A stretch of 64,000 nucleotides of DNA, from NCBI GenBank assembly GCA_020091685.1, contig CM034601.1, forward strand, positions 6,408,429 to 6,472,428, given 5' to 3'. Under the pieces are notes generated by a model. That model ran no database searches. It worked only from the letters and a program-made list of their open reading frames with translations, and was not told the origin of the DNA. Below are positions 11,838 through 24,596 of this stretch, in pieces (position 1 is the stretch's first letter; each line of letters begins with the position of its first letter). This stretch comes from Lutjanus erythropterus. Taxonomy: Eukaryota; Chordata; Actinopteri; Lutjaniformes; Lutjanidae. Position numbers and translations under genes: made by a program.

Positions 11838-12000
11838 ATTTGTTTGGTCTATAAAATGTCAGAAAAACAGTGTTTCCCAAAGCTGAAGAGGACTTTCTCA
11901 AACGTCTTTTTTTGTCCAGAATCTAATGATATTCAGTTTACTGTCACAGAAGAGTAAAGATACCAGAAAATATTCTCACTGAATGAGCTGAAATCAGCAG
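11838..12000 (-). repeat. Old hAT-like family relic (family 1)
   Basis: TTTGGTCTATAAAATGTCAGAAA, then CAGTGTTTCCCAAAGC, ATATTCAGTTTACTGTCACAGA and CCAGAAAATATTCTCAC occur in the order of an abundant teleost hAT-like non-autonomous repeat. The opposite-strand version of the same interior is seen at 31096-31382, 39590-39650 and 61326-61575. Confidence 0.7.
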
Positions 12001-12868
12001 TTTGCCTGCAGGCTGCACAGACACTGAACAGGAGCACAAGATGAGCGCAACATTAGACTTTGACACTGACAAGCGATGACGAGTTCAATATTGTAAGTTG
12101 ATCAGCTGTTTCTAACTGTCACTTGTCTGTCAGTGTAAAGTTAAGCCCCTTATCCTGAAAACAAAAGCCCACTGCTATGAAAATACAGAACTTGGAGTTT
12201 AAGTTCAGTGACTGCCTGCCAGACTGCTTTAATTAACATATTGCTCAGTTTAAACATTACAACCATCTATGCCTTCTACAAGAGTATTAATGATTTCTTA
12301 CAACTCATAAACAGACACTAGTTAATTCGGTGAACATTCAGCCTTAATCTAACTCTAATAAATGTGAAACGGGCAAACAAAAAAAGTTATTCTGGCCCAA
12401 AATGGAAATTTCAAAGGAGGATTTGCTGCTGGCTGTTTCAACTTAGCCTAATTCCTTAATCTCCTATGATATATCATGGTCATTTTATGATTCAATACAG
12501 TAATTACACATTCCTCCTTTAAAAGTTCTTGTGTGCTGCATGGATAAACAGAACTGAAACTGATGCCCATTCACACTCGCATGAACAACCAGCTGTATCT
12601 GAGTAAAACAGAGCAGCAACCAATGGAAAGTATCAGAGGTCAAAGGTCAGAGCGGCTGTGCTTTCACATTTCTCCTGCAGCTTAAGCATCATCTCCTAAG
12701 AGGCGAGGAGTGTGGAGACGTGAGGAGCAGTCAGTGGAGGAGGTGATATGAGCCAGTGCGGGGAGAAAATGACTCGACGTACTATACCTCTCAAAAAGAG
12801 GATTTTCAGCCCCCACTGAAGATTGGAAGTGGATTCCAATGTTTCTACTGGAGTGAGAAGTTCATTTC

Positions 12869-13153
12869 ATGATTGATGAGGCAGGAAGGAGAAGAGTCGA
12901 CAGTAGGTGGATTGATGACCACAGCAGCATTGGCAGAATGAAGAACATTGCCCAGCATGTAGGAAGTGGACCATGGCCTGGAGCTATGAGAGTTGTGGAT
13001 CCCTTTGAAGTCGGGCGCGCCAGAGCTAAGGTTCTGAATTTGATATCATTCAAGAAAGACAGTGGTGGGAGTATTATAGCAGGAGTGTGTGAGCTGGGAG
13101 AATTTGGGATAGCTGAAGATGAGGAGGGCAGCAGCACTGAGGATGAGATGTAG
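12869..13153 (+). CDS. Unrecognised 94-codon open frame, possible exon or retrocopy fragment
   Basis: I do not recognise this protein. The frame starts at ATG 12869, with an in-frame TGA upstream at 12854-12856, and runs to a stop at 13151-13153. It is less AT-rich than its neighbours. The product is rich in charged residues (a GRRRVDSRWIDD stretch near residue 6) and ends in a very acidic tail, AEDEEGSSTEDEM. The opposite strand (12862-13191) is also open over the same span. Open frames on both strands together with a local composition change can come from a real exon, a retrocopy or chance. No splice-site pair, promoter or poly-A signal supports a gene. Confidence 0.15.
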   Translation: MIDEAGRRRVDSRWIDDHSSIGRMKNIAQHVGSGPWPGAMRVVDPFEVGRARAKVLNLISFKKDSGGSIIAGVCELGEFGIAEDEEGSSTEDEM

Positions 13154-14047
13154 GGGTTGCACGGGGTCGGCCAGCTTTGTGAGATGACCACAACAGCACA
13201 GATGATGGCTAATTAGAGGTGATTTTGCAAAACATTTGGGTTTCTATTAGATGATGTACGCTATGAATCATGCTGACCTCCTTCTTTTACATCCATCAGA
13301 CAAGAGACCTTTCTCTTTATGTTACATGTGTCTCTGCATCTTTTTCAGCTGGTGCAAATGAGTGAAAGATGTTCAAAAGGACTATTCTGCTGAACTAAAT
13401 CAATTCGACCCATTAAGTATAATTGTAAAACGTAATTAACCAGCTTGTAGGACTCACACAAAATGTCTGTTCCAGGTTGCAATCCATCAATTTTCTGCTT
13501 AAATTAAAGAGGGGAGATTTACATTGTGCAAAATTTACTTAAAACTCAAGAACTTGAAATAGCTTTCAAGATGGTTTTCTCCTAGAACAGCATTTTCATT
13601 CTCTTTCATGTGGAACAACCCTCCTCTGGGGTGGAAAATTGAAATTTTAACAGTAGCAAATCACTGTCTCTACCATCCCATTTTTTTCCCTCTTCCTCTC
13701 CTTGTCGACTGCAAGACAGTAAATTGACAAAGCCGGATGCGGTGCATAAACAACACCGCCAAACTAGCAGATTCTATAATGAAGAGACGCAGCTAAGCAA
13801 AGCTTTAACAGACGGTGAAATACATAACATTATACAAATCAAGATATCAATACTGAGCCGCTGTAGAAGACCCGTGGGGTCTATATTCCAAGACAACTTA
13901 TTTAACTTGACAAATATGAGTGTGGTGATATTGACTCTGTTCCTCACACAGAAAACCCCAGTGTGAGTGAAAAATGAAGTTACAGTAGCTGGATTGACAC
14001 CTGGGTAGGAAACGGCTAATAACTCTTGACCTCTAATTTCACAGGAG
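13154..14047. other. Nothing recognised
   Basis: No repeat or gene recognised. The frames at 13724-13966 plus and 13774-14142 minus carry no domain, and the second runs into the GT tract. Confidence 0.4.

Positions 14048-14125
<78 letters not shown>
14048..14125. repeat. (GT)n microsatellite, 78 bp
   Basis: A near-pure GT run with a single C at 14053. Long enough to be polymorphic. Confidence 0.97.
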
Positions 14126-14126
<1 letters not shown>

Positions 14127-15185
14127 TGTAAACTAGGGACAAACAGCAAAAGTGTGGAAGGAATTACTGTCAAGCAGTCGGTACAGATGGGAAGGATCTG
14201 CAGTCAGGCTTAAAGGACAGATGGTTTGTGTCAAGTCAAGAGGTTAATAAGTCTGCTTTAGTGCACACCCAAGCGAAAGGCATGACAGTTAAAATCAAAT
14301 GTGAGCAGGGCTTTTTTTTTTTTAAACATGAAAGTGTGTCAACAACAAAACTGAGGACACCAATTATTTGACATTTTATATTAATAATTCTGATGACATT
14401 TAATAATTAATAAATCCTCTATCACCACCAACAGTGATGCAGGTTAAACTGGCATTGGTCAGCTCTTTAAAACACACTGTTGTTGTAACGTTGTCACGAC
14501 ACAACCTGTCTGCCTCATTTGTCTGTGTGGGTGCTTTCTAGTGGTGGGCGTGGCTGAGACTACTCAGCCAGAAGGGAAACACCCGGGCAGCTCAAGCACC
14601 TGGGTGCGGCGTGCCAGTGTTCTACTTTCAAACCCGCTGATTCCACCGACCATGATGCAGGTCTGTGCCACGGTTTTGATCCATCCTGCTCACGGCTGCA
14701 TGTCCCCACCAGCAGCGTTTCAGAAGTGTAACAATATAAAACATTCACACACCTCTGCATTCATACACCCACAGATCTCACTGACTGCACACACCACTGT
14801 TAGTTTCAGTTTTCCCATTATGTTGCCTTTCTTTATAAATAACTTGGAAATCTAGCAGCCATTTGGAACACAGATCAGGGAAACAGAAGTTTAGATTAGT
14901 CTGATGTACGCATAATTCAAAACTAAGCCTACAGTACACCATGTTCGACTGGCAGGATGAGGTTAGGATTATGGGAGGAGAAAAAGAAAGGTTCCTTCCA
15001 GGTCAAGCCTTAATCGGGGTATTTTGATATATCTACACGAGGATATGTATGTTTACAGGGTATGTGCATGTGCATATGTATGTTTATTTATTTATTTATG
15101 TTTTTCTTGCTCATTTGTTTTTGGAAATACCCATCTGTAAAATGCAGTTATTAATATCTGAGAAGGAAATAAAAACATAATTGAA
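14126..15185. other. No gene recognised; small hairpin
   Basis: A GC-richer patch at 14500-14740 holds a perfect 8-bp-arm hairpin, TGGCTGAG / CTCAGCCA with loop ACTA (14551-14570). A (TTTA)n stretch of about 17 bp lies at 15083-15099. Confidence 0.4.
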
Positions 15186-15186
15186 G

Positions 15187-15209
15187 ATAATAATAATAAT
15201 AATAATAAT
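15187..15209. repeat. (ATA)n microsatellite, 23 bp
   Basis: Seven to eight ATA units. Confidence 0.9.
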
Positions 15210-15745
15210 TTGTTTATTGGCTTAGTTGTGTGTGTCACCCTCCTTTGGCAGTGCTGTGCAGCCTGCTTTCTGACAACAGCATAAACTTTACCTACACCTG
15301 TAACTGTAGTAGTTGACTGTGGTGCAGTCACATTACTTAGTCCACTTCCAGGTTACATAAAATATCTATCATCCCATGCTGAAGGCATCAGGCACCATAG
15401 TAGACAAAAGGCGATGCCAATAGCAATATACAATATTTATTTAAAGGTGTGAAAATGACTGCATTCTCTATAGAGGTACTTTTTAAATGCCCATTTTTAT
15501 TTCCATCAGGAGCCTGGAGAGGATGCTGTGATCCACTGCATGTGTGCATGACAATTTTATCTCTCATACCAGATTGTTTTTGCACGCATTTATGACTGTA
15601 TGCTGAAGGACCTCTTCTGATTGTGGTGATTCATAATTTTTACATTTATGACTTATAAAGACTGCTGATTATCCCACTCTTAACCAGCCACTGAGGGCCA
15701 CAAGTCATCAACAACTGCTTGGCTAAAACAAGGCTCATCTGCTAG

Positions 15746-15875
15746 AAGTGTTGGGGAGCAACTACTGTAGTTACATGCAATGAAATTACAAAATAAATGT
15801 AATGCATTACAGTTACTGGGAAACAATGTGATTAAATTACAGTTATTAATCAAAATGTTGGTGATTACAAAAGGT
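15746..15875. repeat. Relic of a 'GTTACAGTTACT' teleost repeat
   Basis: AAGTGTTGGGGAGCAACTAC, TAGTTACATGCAATGAAATTAC, AATGTAATGCATTACAGTTACTG and GTGATTAAATTACAGTTATTAATC occur in order. This is the pattern of a widespread vertebrate DNA-transposon-derived repeat built on 'gtaactgtaatgcattacagttac'. Class not certain. Confidence 0.6.
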
Positions 15876-18800
15876 TTTAGATTCAAATATTCTTTCCGAG
15901 TTCTGGCCGAGACTCTGGTCAGTGACCTCTTCTACTTTAAATATGGTTTTGTCTTGACAGTTTTCACAACAGGGATTGCTACATGACACATTTTTAGGAG
16001 AAGTTAGAGACTGGGGGACTTCAATATTTTACTGTAACAAAGTTACACAGAATCAAAACAGCTGCAGATAAATTTTACCCATTGGTGGTTCGAGTGTTAA
16101 ACATTTACCTGACTCGATAAACGTGTCTAAGAAAAAGGTAAAACAGATGGAGAGCAAGAAACAGGCTGAGAGAATAACGTGCTGAGGGGACTGTAATTAT
16201 ATTTGTCACTTGCACTATACACTGTCATTCTGTGTAACATTATGATTTAGCAGTGATGTGTATGTGACCGGAGCTGAAGATTCAAATCTCCTTACCGTCA
16301 TTGTCATGCGGTTGACAAGTGAAGTTGACAGAGGCCATTAGGGCTTTCCTGCTGTTCTGTGTCTGATCTCAGAAGTTAGTTAAAAGGATGAGACTGGAGA
16401 TATTCTACATTTTGTGACTGTCAACAAATCTCATGATAAAAACCAAAATCAGTGATGCATTAGCCCGTCTCTAAATCCTCTCTGACTCCCTGACTGTGGA
16501 TTTCAGCCCCAAGCAGATTGGTTCCTACAATGTAAACCTTTAAAAATAGGTCTTGGATTTATTTTATAATAAAATAAAATCTTTTCCTAAAACAACTGGC
16601 TGCAAATTTGGTGCACAATTGAGTTTTTACAGTAGCAGGAGGGTGTATGTGGGACTGACTCAATAAATCATAGTGGACACATTCATGGTAATGAAGGAAT
16701 GTGTCACCCAGTGTAACAGCATGGCTCATTGGGGTGTTTTTAACAGTTTTCAGGCAACAATGGAGCGCTATAGCACAGGGGAATAAGCTTACAGAGGCAG
16801 TACTAGTTAGTGGGATCAATTCATTGTTCGATTTGGTCTGTTGACAATGAGATAGTAGAAAATATCACCAGACTTATCCCTTAAAAAACGAGCTTGCACC
16901 CACACTTCCCTGCTTCCTGCATAAATACATAAATCAGAAGAATCCTACAGAACATTAACAACATACCAGCTGCTGAGCCCACATGGAACAGATGTATCCA
17001 GCTTGTCATTTTGGTGGATTCTTGTGTTAAAATGAGTTCTGCATGGGACTTTTGAATATTACAATCAGTGGCAACTTTACAACACTGAGTGACTGCAAAT
17101 GAGCAGCAGAATGATGGAGTATCGTCTGAATAATACTTTTTAGGCCTGAATTATTGACAAATAATTGTGGACGCTGAGGAACAGCAATGCAGATATTTCA
17201 CTAATGTGGACTCCAATAAGTTGAATATATTAAAATCTTAAAGAGAGCAAGTAATACCTGACCTGCAATTGAGTAAGTGTATAATCGAAAGACAACCAAA
17301 CATGTTATAGTCTTAAATAAATCTGTCACTGGCTTCAGGGAAACTGTGTTTTTGCAAGACACAGACTACAGCCAGTCATTGATTTGTTAATTTTTAACAT
17401 GGGGGAGATAGCCCAATGGGAGCATAATGAGCGTGATCCCTCAGCAACTACGTTTGTACTCGTCACTTTGATCATGAAGGTGACGCTACTCTGAGCGTAT
17501 TGACAAGAATATAGAATAGAATTGAGTATTTATAGTACATATTTTAGAGAATATTATAGATCCGAGATGAAACTGACAGAAAGGTGGGGCTGAGGGGGAA
17601 AAAAGTGCAAATGACCTGTCACTAAGCCTCTCCTCCAAGCAGCAACCGATTACCAGCAGTAACTAGGCACCACAGGCCTCTCAAGCTTTGCCTCTAGCAA
17701 AAACAGACAAATGCAAACACATGCAGAACGGATTAAACTTTGTCTTTATCGTCTCTAATGTAAGCTGCAAACATTAGCATGTCCAGCTAACCGCTTATTA
17801 CCTGCAGTATCGTTACCTCCAGCCAAACTTGTGTTAGACAGCACTGCATTTGCCAAACTCATGGCTTATTCCTAGGAGTTAAATTGGGATTTGTGATGTG
17901 GGGGGTTTGAGGAGGAGGAGGAGGATGTGGGCTGGTGCATAATCAAAGTGTACCAACAATGACGCATCTCTCTCTGAGGTTAGCTTAGCTCTTATTTGGG
18001 AACTCCTCCTGGGGCAATTGCTGGTATGGCTGGATGAAGGTCCAGGTCCACTGCAATTAATACCCCCCCCACTTATGTAATGTACAATGACTCAACCAGA
18101 CCATATGTAATCAAGGTGAATAAATGCTTATTTCACTATGATAAGTACTATGTAAGGGTCCTTGTGTAATCAAGAAATTACTTCAAAATCCTCTGTTCAC
18201 CAGTGGGCGACATTTACTTTTTGTTTGAAAGTTGTTATTAAGTTAAATTGCATAATAAAAAAATCAAAAGGTGTCTATGATATGGAATGTAGTTGCATTA
18301 GCTTAAGAAAAACAATGTTTTTCCTCAATTTTTCCATTTTTATTTTACTTCATTCACTATATAATGGTAGATTTGCCCATGAAAAAACATACTGGATATA
18401 CAATAATGAGTTTTGTTAGAGGAGTGCTTGAGGTGAATGTGAAAAGCTACACGTTGAGCTGCAACATCTGCTGCCATCTCTATGATTTAAGGATCTACAG
18501 TAAGTTGTTAGGGCCAACTGTGTGTTTGTGCAGTCCACCTGTTTTATTGTGTTATAAAGCTCCAAACAGAACACAGTATAAAACAAAACTGATCAATGGC
18601 AACGTGGTTATAGCCACTAGATGTGGATTTCACAGAACAACATGTTCAATCAATGACCCTGAGGCAATGACATCTTAATTACAACAGTTCAGTAGTGATC
18701 ATCAGACAGTGGCAGTCCTTGGCAACACAGAGGTAACTTATTTAATTACCACTAATAGGTAAGAACATGAGTGTTTTCGTCTGCCCTTGGATTCTTGAGA

Positions 18801-19573
18801 TGGTAAGAATTCGTCATTGTAAAAGACTCTCTGAACCTTTGTTTCTTAAGAAGTTTGTTTTGTCAGGCAGCGTTAATGAGCAATAAAGCACATCAAATCT
18901 TTCCGCTCTGAAGTTTATACTGAAGTGGTGAATAATGATTTAAACATCTGAATAATATGTAAAAGAGAAATTCAAGACAGTTTCAATGTGAATCAAGAAT
19001 AATTCAGTTTCAACCAGATATTCCCTGCTCTACAAAATGTTTCATATTTCACTTCAAAAGCACAGCTTTGAGAAATTTGCTCTAATACATGCAACAAAAA
19101 CATGCCAAAGTAGGATAAATATTATTAATATAAAAAAAAAAAATTAGATAAAAAGAATAAAATGGCTGTTCATTAGCTGTCTGGGTTTGGGATATGTAGT
19201 GTGATCAGTATTAATAAGATTCAGGGAGAAACACTGACCTTTGATATCAGACACCTTTGGCATGTTGTTGTTGCTGCTGGATGGAAACCTTCCTGCCACA
19301 ACTTGACTCGAATAATTAAATTACATCCTACATATTCAAGCTGAAACTATGACTGTGTGTTATAATCAATTTATTTGATCTTTTTAATCAGAACACACAA
19401 TTTTTTTCAGGAACATCATTACCTAACCAGTGATTCAGTGTTTGTCAAAGAGAAAAGGGATTCATGCATTTCAGACTGAACTATTTCAAAAGTAAAGTCG
19501 GCTTCTATTATGCATATATTTTGAATTACGTAATTTATTTAGAAATTATTTATGAAAAGTAAATAGCATAAAA
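15876..19573. other. No gene or clear repeat recognised
   Basis: A long AT-rich stretch. Small features only: GGA repeats at 17910-17925 and a C run at 18063-18070. Overlapping frames at 18162-18678 have no domain. Confidence 0.4.
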
Positions 19574-19673
19574 AATAGCAATACAGTATTGCAAAATATC
19601 GCAACATATTTATTCGTAAGCCCTACATTGTGAAACATATTGTATCGTCAGATTGTTGCCAGTACACAGCCCT
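19574..19673. repeat. Possible hAT end relic
   Basis: ATATTGTATCGTCAGATTGTTGCC followed by AGTACACAGCCCTA resembles the right end of a hAT-like fish repeat (tattgtatcgtgagatccttgccaatacacagccct). No matching left end or duplication seen. Confidence 0.4.
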
Positions 19674-21842
19674 ATGGCTGAAAGTAACAACTGCTTGTGT
19701 ATGACTAGTGTAGTCCCGCCTCCCACCTTGTTCACTGGCTGTTAGCTGCACATGGTCGCTCAGACGCCATACAATTTATAGCCTAGCTTACACTGCCGCT
19801 TGGTGGAGATCCAGATGTACTAAAAAGCAGTCAAACTGACCTGTGATACTGCTTTAAGTTACCAGCTGCTATAACAAAACAAAAGCAAACAAAAAAACAA
19901 GATTTGGTTTATAGATGATCAGCAACTGGATATGCAGCATGCTTAAAAAAAATAATGACACTTTATGACTCATTTCTGTGGGGCCACACACACACATAAA
20001 AATATCAATAAAAGGCTGGCCTATTTTTATGTTTGTAGAGTGGATCCCTGTGGTGCATACGCACCACTTCGGCGCTGCTCTTCTGCCTGCTGCAGCCAGT
20101 TTCGTCAATTATAGTGGAACAGTACTGTCGCAGCAGCCACACTGCCAACAGTCAACATGCATTATGTGTTCAGTGTAGCCAAAGGGTAAAACTAGGATAA
20201 AAGGGACATTAAAAAAGGTCAAGTGTCAATAATGGGCAATAACAGAAATTAAAGCTCATGAGCATGCTGCTGAATTGAGCTCTGTATCACCATCCTATAC
20301 TGCAGAGGTACAGGTAGACTAACAACATAGAGCACACGTCTCATTATCAGTTCAAATAAGCTGCATCATGTTAATCACTTGTAAAATAACAAATAAATAC
20401 AAACATATCTTGTTATGTATCATGCAGTGATTAAATATGAATCCAAAATGCCAATCTAACCTCCTGTGACTCCTGTGTTTATATTTAAATATCATTTAGA
20501 TCACAATCACAACTCAAAGGACAAAATTTAAAGCAAATTTGTTTAGTGATTACACTGACTACACAGTGTACTAGCTTACTAAATATATAAATTATCTTTT
20601 TTTTTTTAAAGATGCAAATGTTGTACCAACACTTTATAAAGGCAAGGGCCTTTCGGTTTTTTGCTTTAAAAGAGCAGTGTTTTTCCACTCTTGGTGATGC
20701 AGCTTTTAGTTTATTTATATAACTGATTGTAAATATACCTTTACATAAAGTTAAGTTGCATTTGTTTTACTATATGTATCTCTCATATCTGTTTTTATTA
20801 CAGTGGTCAATACTTGATGCACTTCTTGCAGTTCTGAAACATTGCCTTACACACAGTTACAGTTTTCTTAGTATATCTTGCTACTTGCTAAATTAGGCAC
20901 TTGCACTGCAGATCTGAAACAGGTCTTTTCGTATTTGTTGATTACGTTTCCTCAGCCTTCCTTGCTATAACCTTCTTGATGCGGGAGCACCCTGATTAAC
21001 AAGAAGTCCCACCATAATCAGCACAGTGCAGTCAACATAACCACTTACCCTAATGAGGTCATTAATTAAGAATATTAAAGCATTCATTATAAAATGTTTC
21101 AATGTCATACATACACATAACACAAGAGCAGAATTGATGAGAAGTTCAGATATTTAAGCATAATGAGGAGACAGAAGTATTAATGTGTAAATAAATGCAG
21201 GAAAAAGACAGAAAGATCTCATTAGTTCATCCACTGTGAAAGGGAATCTGTGCTCTAACTACTACGGCTGTTGTGACATTCTCTCATGTATTATTTTCCA
21301 GTTATTGTGTTCACTAGAATGCGTCTACACGCAGATGACACCATGACAACGCATGTCGTACCGCCTGCCACCTAACATAGCGGAGGGACATTAAACATGG
21401 ATCACGTCCTCAAAGTAGGCCACTCCAGCTCCAGAAAGACTCTCCGTGCAGCCGTCTCATACATGTGACCGAGCTTAGCACCGCTGCTTTGTGCTGCTTT
21501 CATACTCCAAGTGGCAATCGTAGCATATTATTCCAGACCGCAACCATTTAGTTGTGTTTTAAAATTTAAACTGAGTAAATGTGTCCTTTCTTTGGCCCAG
21601 CTTTCTTATTTGTTGATGATGAGGAGGTGGAAGGAATCGGTGTGGGTGTGAGGTATTTGTGTAAGCTGACAGCTAATGCACGGCCTTCATCGCTATTATA
21701 AGAGTTGTCCAAACACCTGCATTCATTAAGCTCCAGAGCTAATGAATTTATTCTATTCATTTAGTAAATAGTGACGTACAAAACCTTCAAGTAGCAGGCC
21801 TCTCATTTTAAGAAGGCACTGACTGTCACTTTTGCAGCTGAA
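19674..21842. other. Nothing recognised
   Basis: AT-rich DNA with a T run at about 20598-20607 and a small hairpin GTGGTGC / GCACCAC (20050-20067). No gene. Confidence 0.4.
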
Positions 21843-21879
21843 GTCTTTCATAAAGTCTATGATAGACTTTATGAAAGAC
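21843..21879. repeat. Perfect hairpin: 17-bp inverted repeat with 3-nt loop
   Basis: The left arm GTCTTTCATAAAGTCTA (21843-21859) is the exact reverse complement of the right arm TAGACTTTATGAAAGAC (21863-21879), separated by TGA. The inverted symmetry does not continue into the flanks. The stem is too short for a microRNA precursor. Confidence 0.97.
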
Positions 21880-24177
21880 CAAAATGAAACTTTTAGCTAA
21901 AAAAGAAGATAAAATCTTTATTTATACTCAGGAGCCCTCCTTTAAGAAGTGTCCCATTTTTACACCATAAAATTAAAAATCGAATATAATTTTTACATTT
22001 AATCAAAACATCAACTTTTTCAATCAATCAGGCATCACTACAAAAATATGTACATTCAAACGCACCCTGTGTCAATGGCAATCACCATTGCAGATGAAAA
22101 GTTTTATTCAAGTACAGTTTTATACGCGTTATGTTTAGTCATGTTCGCCAACTTCCTTTCTCACTCTCTAACGTATCGTCTGGTGTTTAATTTTTTTCAA
22201 GGAAGTTATAGCAACTAAAGGAAGTAAAAGGGATGTGACACAATTGGCAGGCAACCAAATGAAATGCACCGTTAACCTTACCTCACCAATAAAATTCTAG
22301 ATTTCTCTGGGTTTGAACATGGTTGGAAACATTTGAGATAAGGCAACTACAGAACTCAACAAAAAATATAACAGGAGTTACTTCACTTATTCACTGATGA
22401 TTTTTCTGATGTTTTGACATAAAACACAGGATTGTTATTTGTGTAAAATGCATATCTATCATTGTAGCACTGATCAACTCCACAAGTTGACAGGAAAGAG
22501 TATGTGTAGCGCTGAATGCTGATTTAAGTGCAGCTCCTAAAATCTTAGAGGAAAAATTGAGTCTGGAGGACACGTTACGGCACTGGCTTAATGCTGGAGG
22601 AGTCAGCACTGACAGACCATGTCTGTACTTCAGTTAAGTGGCACTTCATCAACCCCTGACCTCTTGCTGTTTAGCCCAAATGCTGGACGATGGACTGCAT
22701 GCATGAAGCTATAAAAGTGAGCGACAAGCACCTCTAAAAATACACCAACTCAGATAGAACTTCACATCACACAGACACTTTAAAGGCCACTACAACTGTC
22801 ACATACTTTCAAACAGTCCCGCTTGTCCCAGATAATGTATTCCACCAAAGCAAAGCAGTCCAGCTCATCAGTTCAGGCGTGACTTTAATGTATAATCTTA
22901 GTTTCTTGATTTTCTTTTTTCCCCTCGCAGTTCAGACGGCAGCCGGAGTCTCTGAATCCCAACCGAGCTTCAAAGCATTGAACAGTCTGGCCTCTTGAGA
23001 TAGGTTACTGTTTCACATTGCATTGGTTTCTATGTCACACTCCCTCCGGCAAGCCTGGAAACGTGCTTCCGCTGTGGCTGTTTAACCGTGCTAAATCATA
23101 TTCCACTCCTGGGTGTTTTGACATTTCGGTAATTAACCAATTTCCCCTTTCTATTTGTAGCCCACCATACAATCACAATCATGTTATATATTGCTCTCAG
23201 TTACGGCACACTTCACTTGACACCCACTGAGAGACCCATGAGATTTTTTTTATACCTCATATCCAGATTGAGGATTACTCAGTACCTGTGGAGTGGAGTC
23301 ATGTGACCAGGACAGCCTGTGTGGGGGGGAAAAAACTGCAATGTAGACAGCAGTGAATAAGGAACAACCAATGAACTGTATTTTAAATATTTCCTAAACA
23401 TGCATCATCTGATGCAATTTCCTCGAATATTCAGGATAGTCTATAAATATGGATTTGGAGAAAAATGAGCAAACAGACTGTATTTCTTGCGACAGACATC
23501 ACTGAGAGGATGTTAATATGGATTTAGCTTTGCCACAGATGTCTCATGCTATTTCATACCACTCTGCTGTTTCATGACCCACAAAAGGCTGCAAGCTAAG
23601 TGGTCATCTCATTGACGTAAAACACATCATGTCTAAAGGTTACAATGCTAAGCTTCTGCATAGAAGGCCTTGCATATAACCCAAAGAGGGCACTACAGCA
23701 CGGGCCCAATAGGCATTATGTGCTGGGTAGCATGCCACCCACAGCTGGCATATAATCTGCAGTGATTATGTGTTTGTTTCTACAGTCTAGATGCATTGGT
23801 CTGCATGATTTTACTAGAAGAATAAAATTAATAATAATATTATTTCATTATTGATTTTTCCCCTGGTTGTCTGCGCCACATAATATCAAGCAATACATTG
23901 TGGATATTTTAATTAATTAGATAAATTTCCGGAAAAAAAGGTGTTTAGCTTTCAGGAGTCACAAGGGAAACGTGCATGATGATGAAACAAATGATGGCTC
24001 AGCAAAATAACTTTATAATGATTGGACAGTCCTTCAAAGTGTCACAGGAGTATTTTTGCAGTTCATAATTGAAAATTGCAGAAGCTGAAAACAATTTCAG
24101 CTACCTGCCAGTCAATAAGTAATTGGCCGTTGCAGATGAGCAGTATAATCCTGAGGGGGAGAAGTCATTAAAACAAA
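21880..24177. other. Nothing recognised
   Basis: No gene. Frames at 22391-22609 and 23018-23230 have no domain. Confidence 0.4.
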
Positions 24178-24268
24178 GCAGCTCTGTGGCATCATGCCTC
24201 ATCAAATGAAGACCATTACACAAATATTATAATATATCTGGCTTCTGTCTCACCTTTAATATGATTGG
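24178..24268. repeat. Left copy of a local direct repeat
   Basis: Core CTCATCAAATGAAGACCATTA, then CACAAATATTATAATAT. It matches 25426-25520 with scattered differences. Confidence 0.75.
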
Positions 24269-24596
24269 TCTGTCTGTCGGTCATTTAAACTTTACTTTAA
24301 TTTTTAAGAACAACAGATTGCATTTAACTTCAATTTCAGTAGATGACAGACAGATTTGGGGTTCTAGCAAATGTTTTTTTTTTTTTTTAACTTTTCTTCA
24401 AATTTCTAGCATCATATTGTATGACACTGTCATACTAATTTTCTAAATCCTCAAAGAAAATCCTCAATTCGAATGAAGATTGTTGCTAGACTGCCCCATT
24501 AATACAGGTACATTTCCTCACTTTGTGCAGCCAGCAGTACTGCAAACGCTATTTTTTCCCTGCAACAAATAATATTGGTGTAGTCTAATCTACAAC

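Noticed and set aside
13774-14142. 122-codon minus-strand frame with poly-(His-Thr)
   Set aside because: Its first part is the translated CA/GT microsatellite and the rest has no domain.
20050-20067. GTGGTGC / GCACCAC hairpin
   Set aside because: A 7-bp stem is common by chance in a window of this size.
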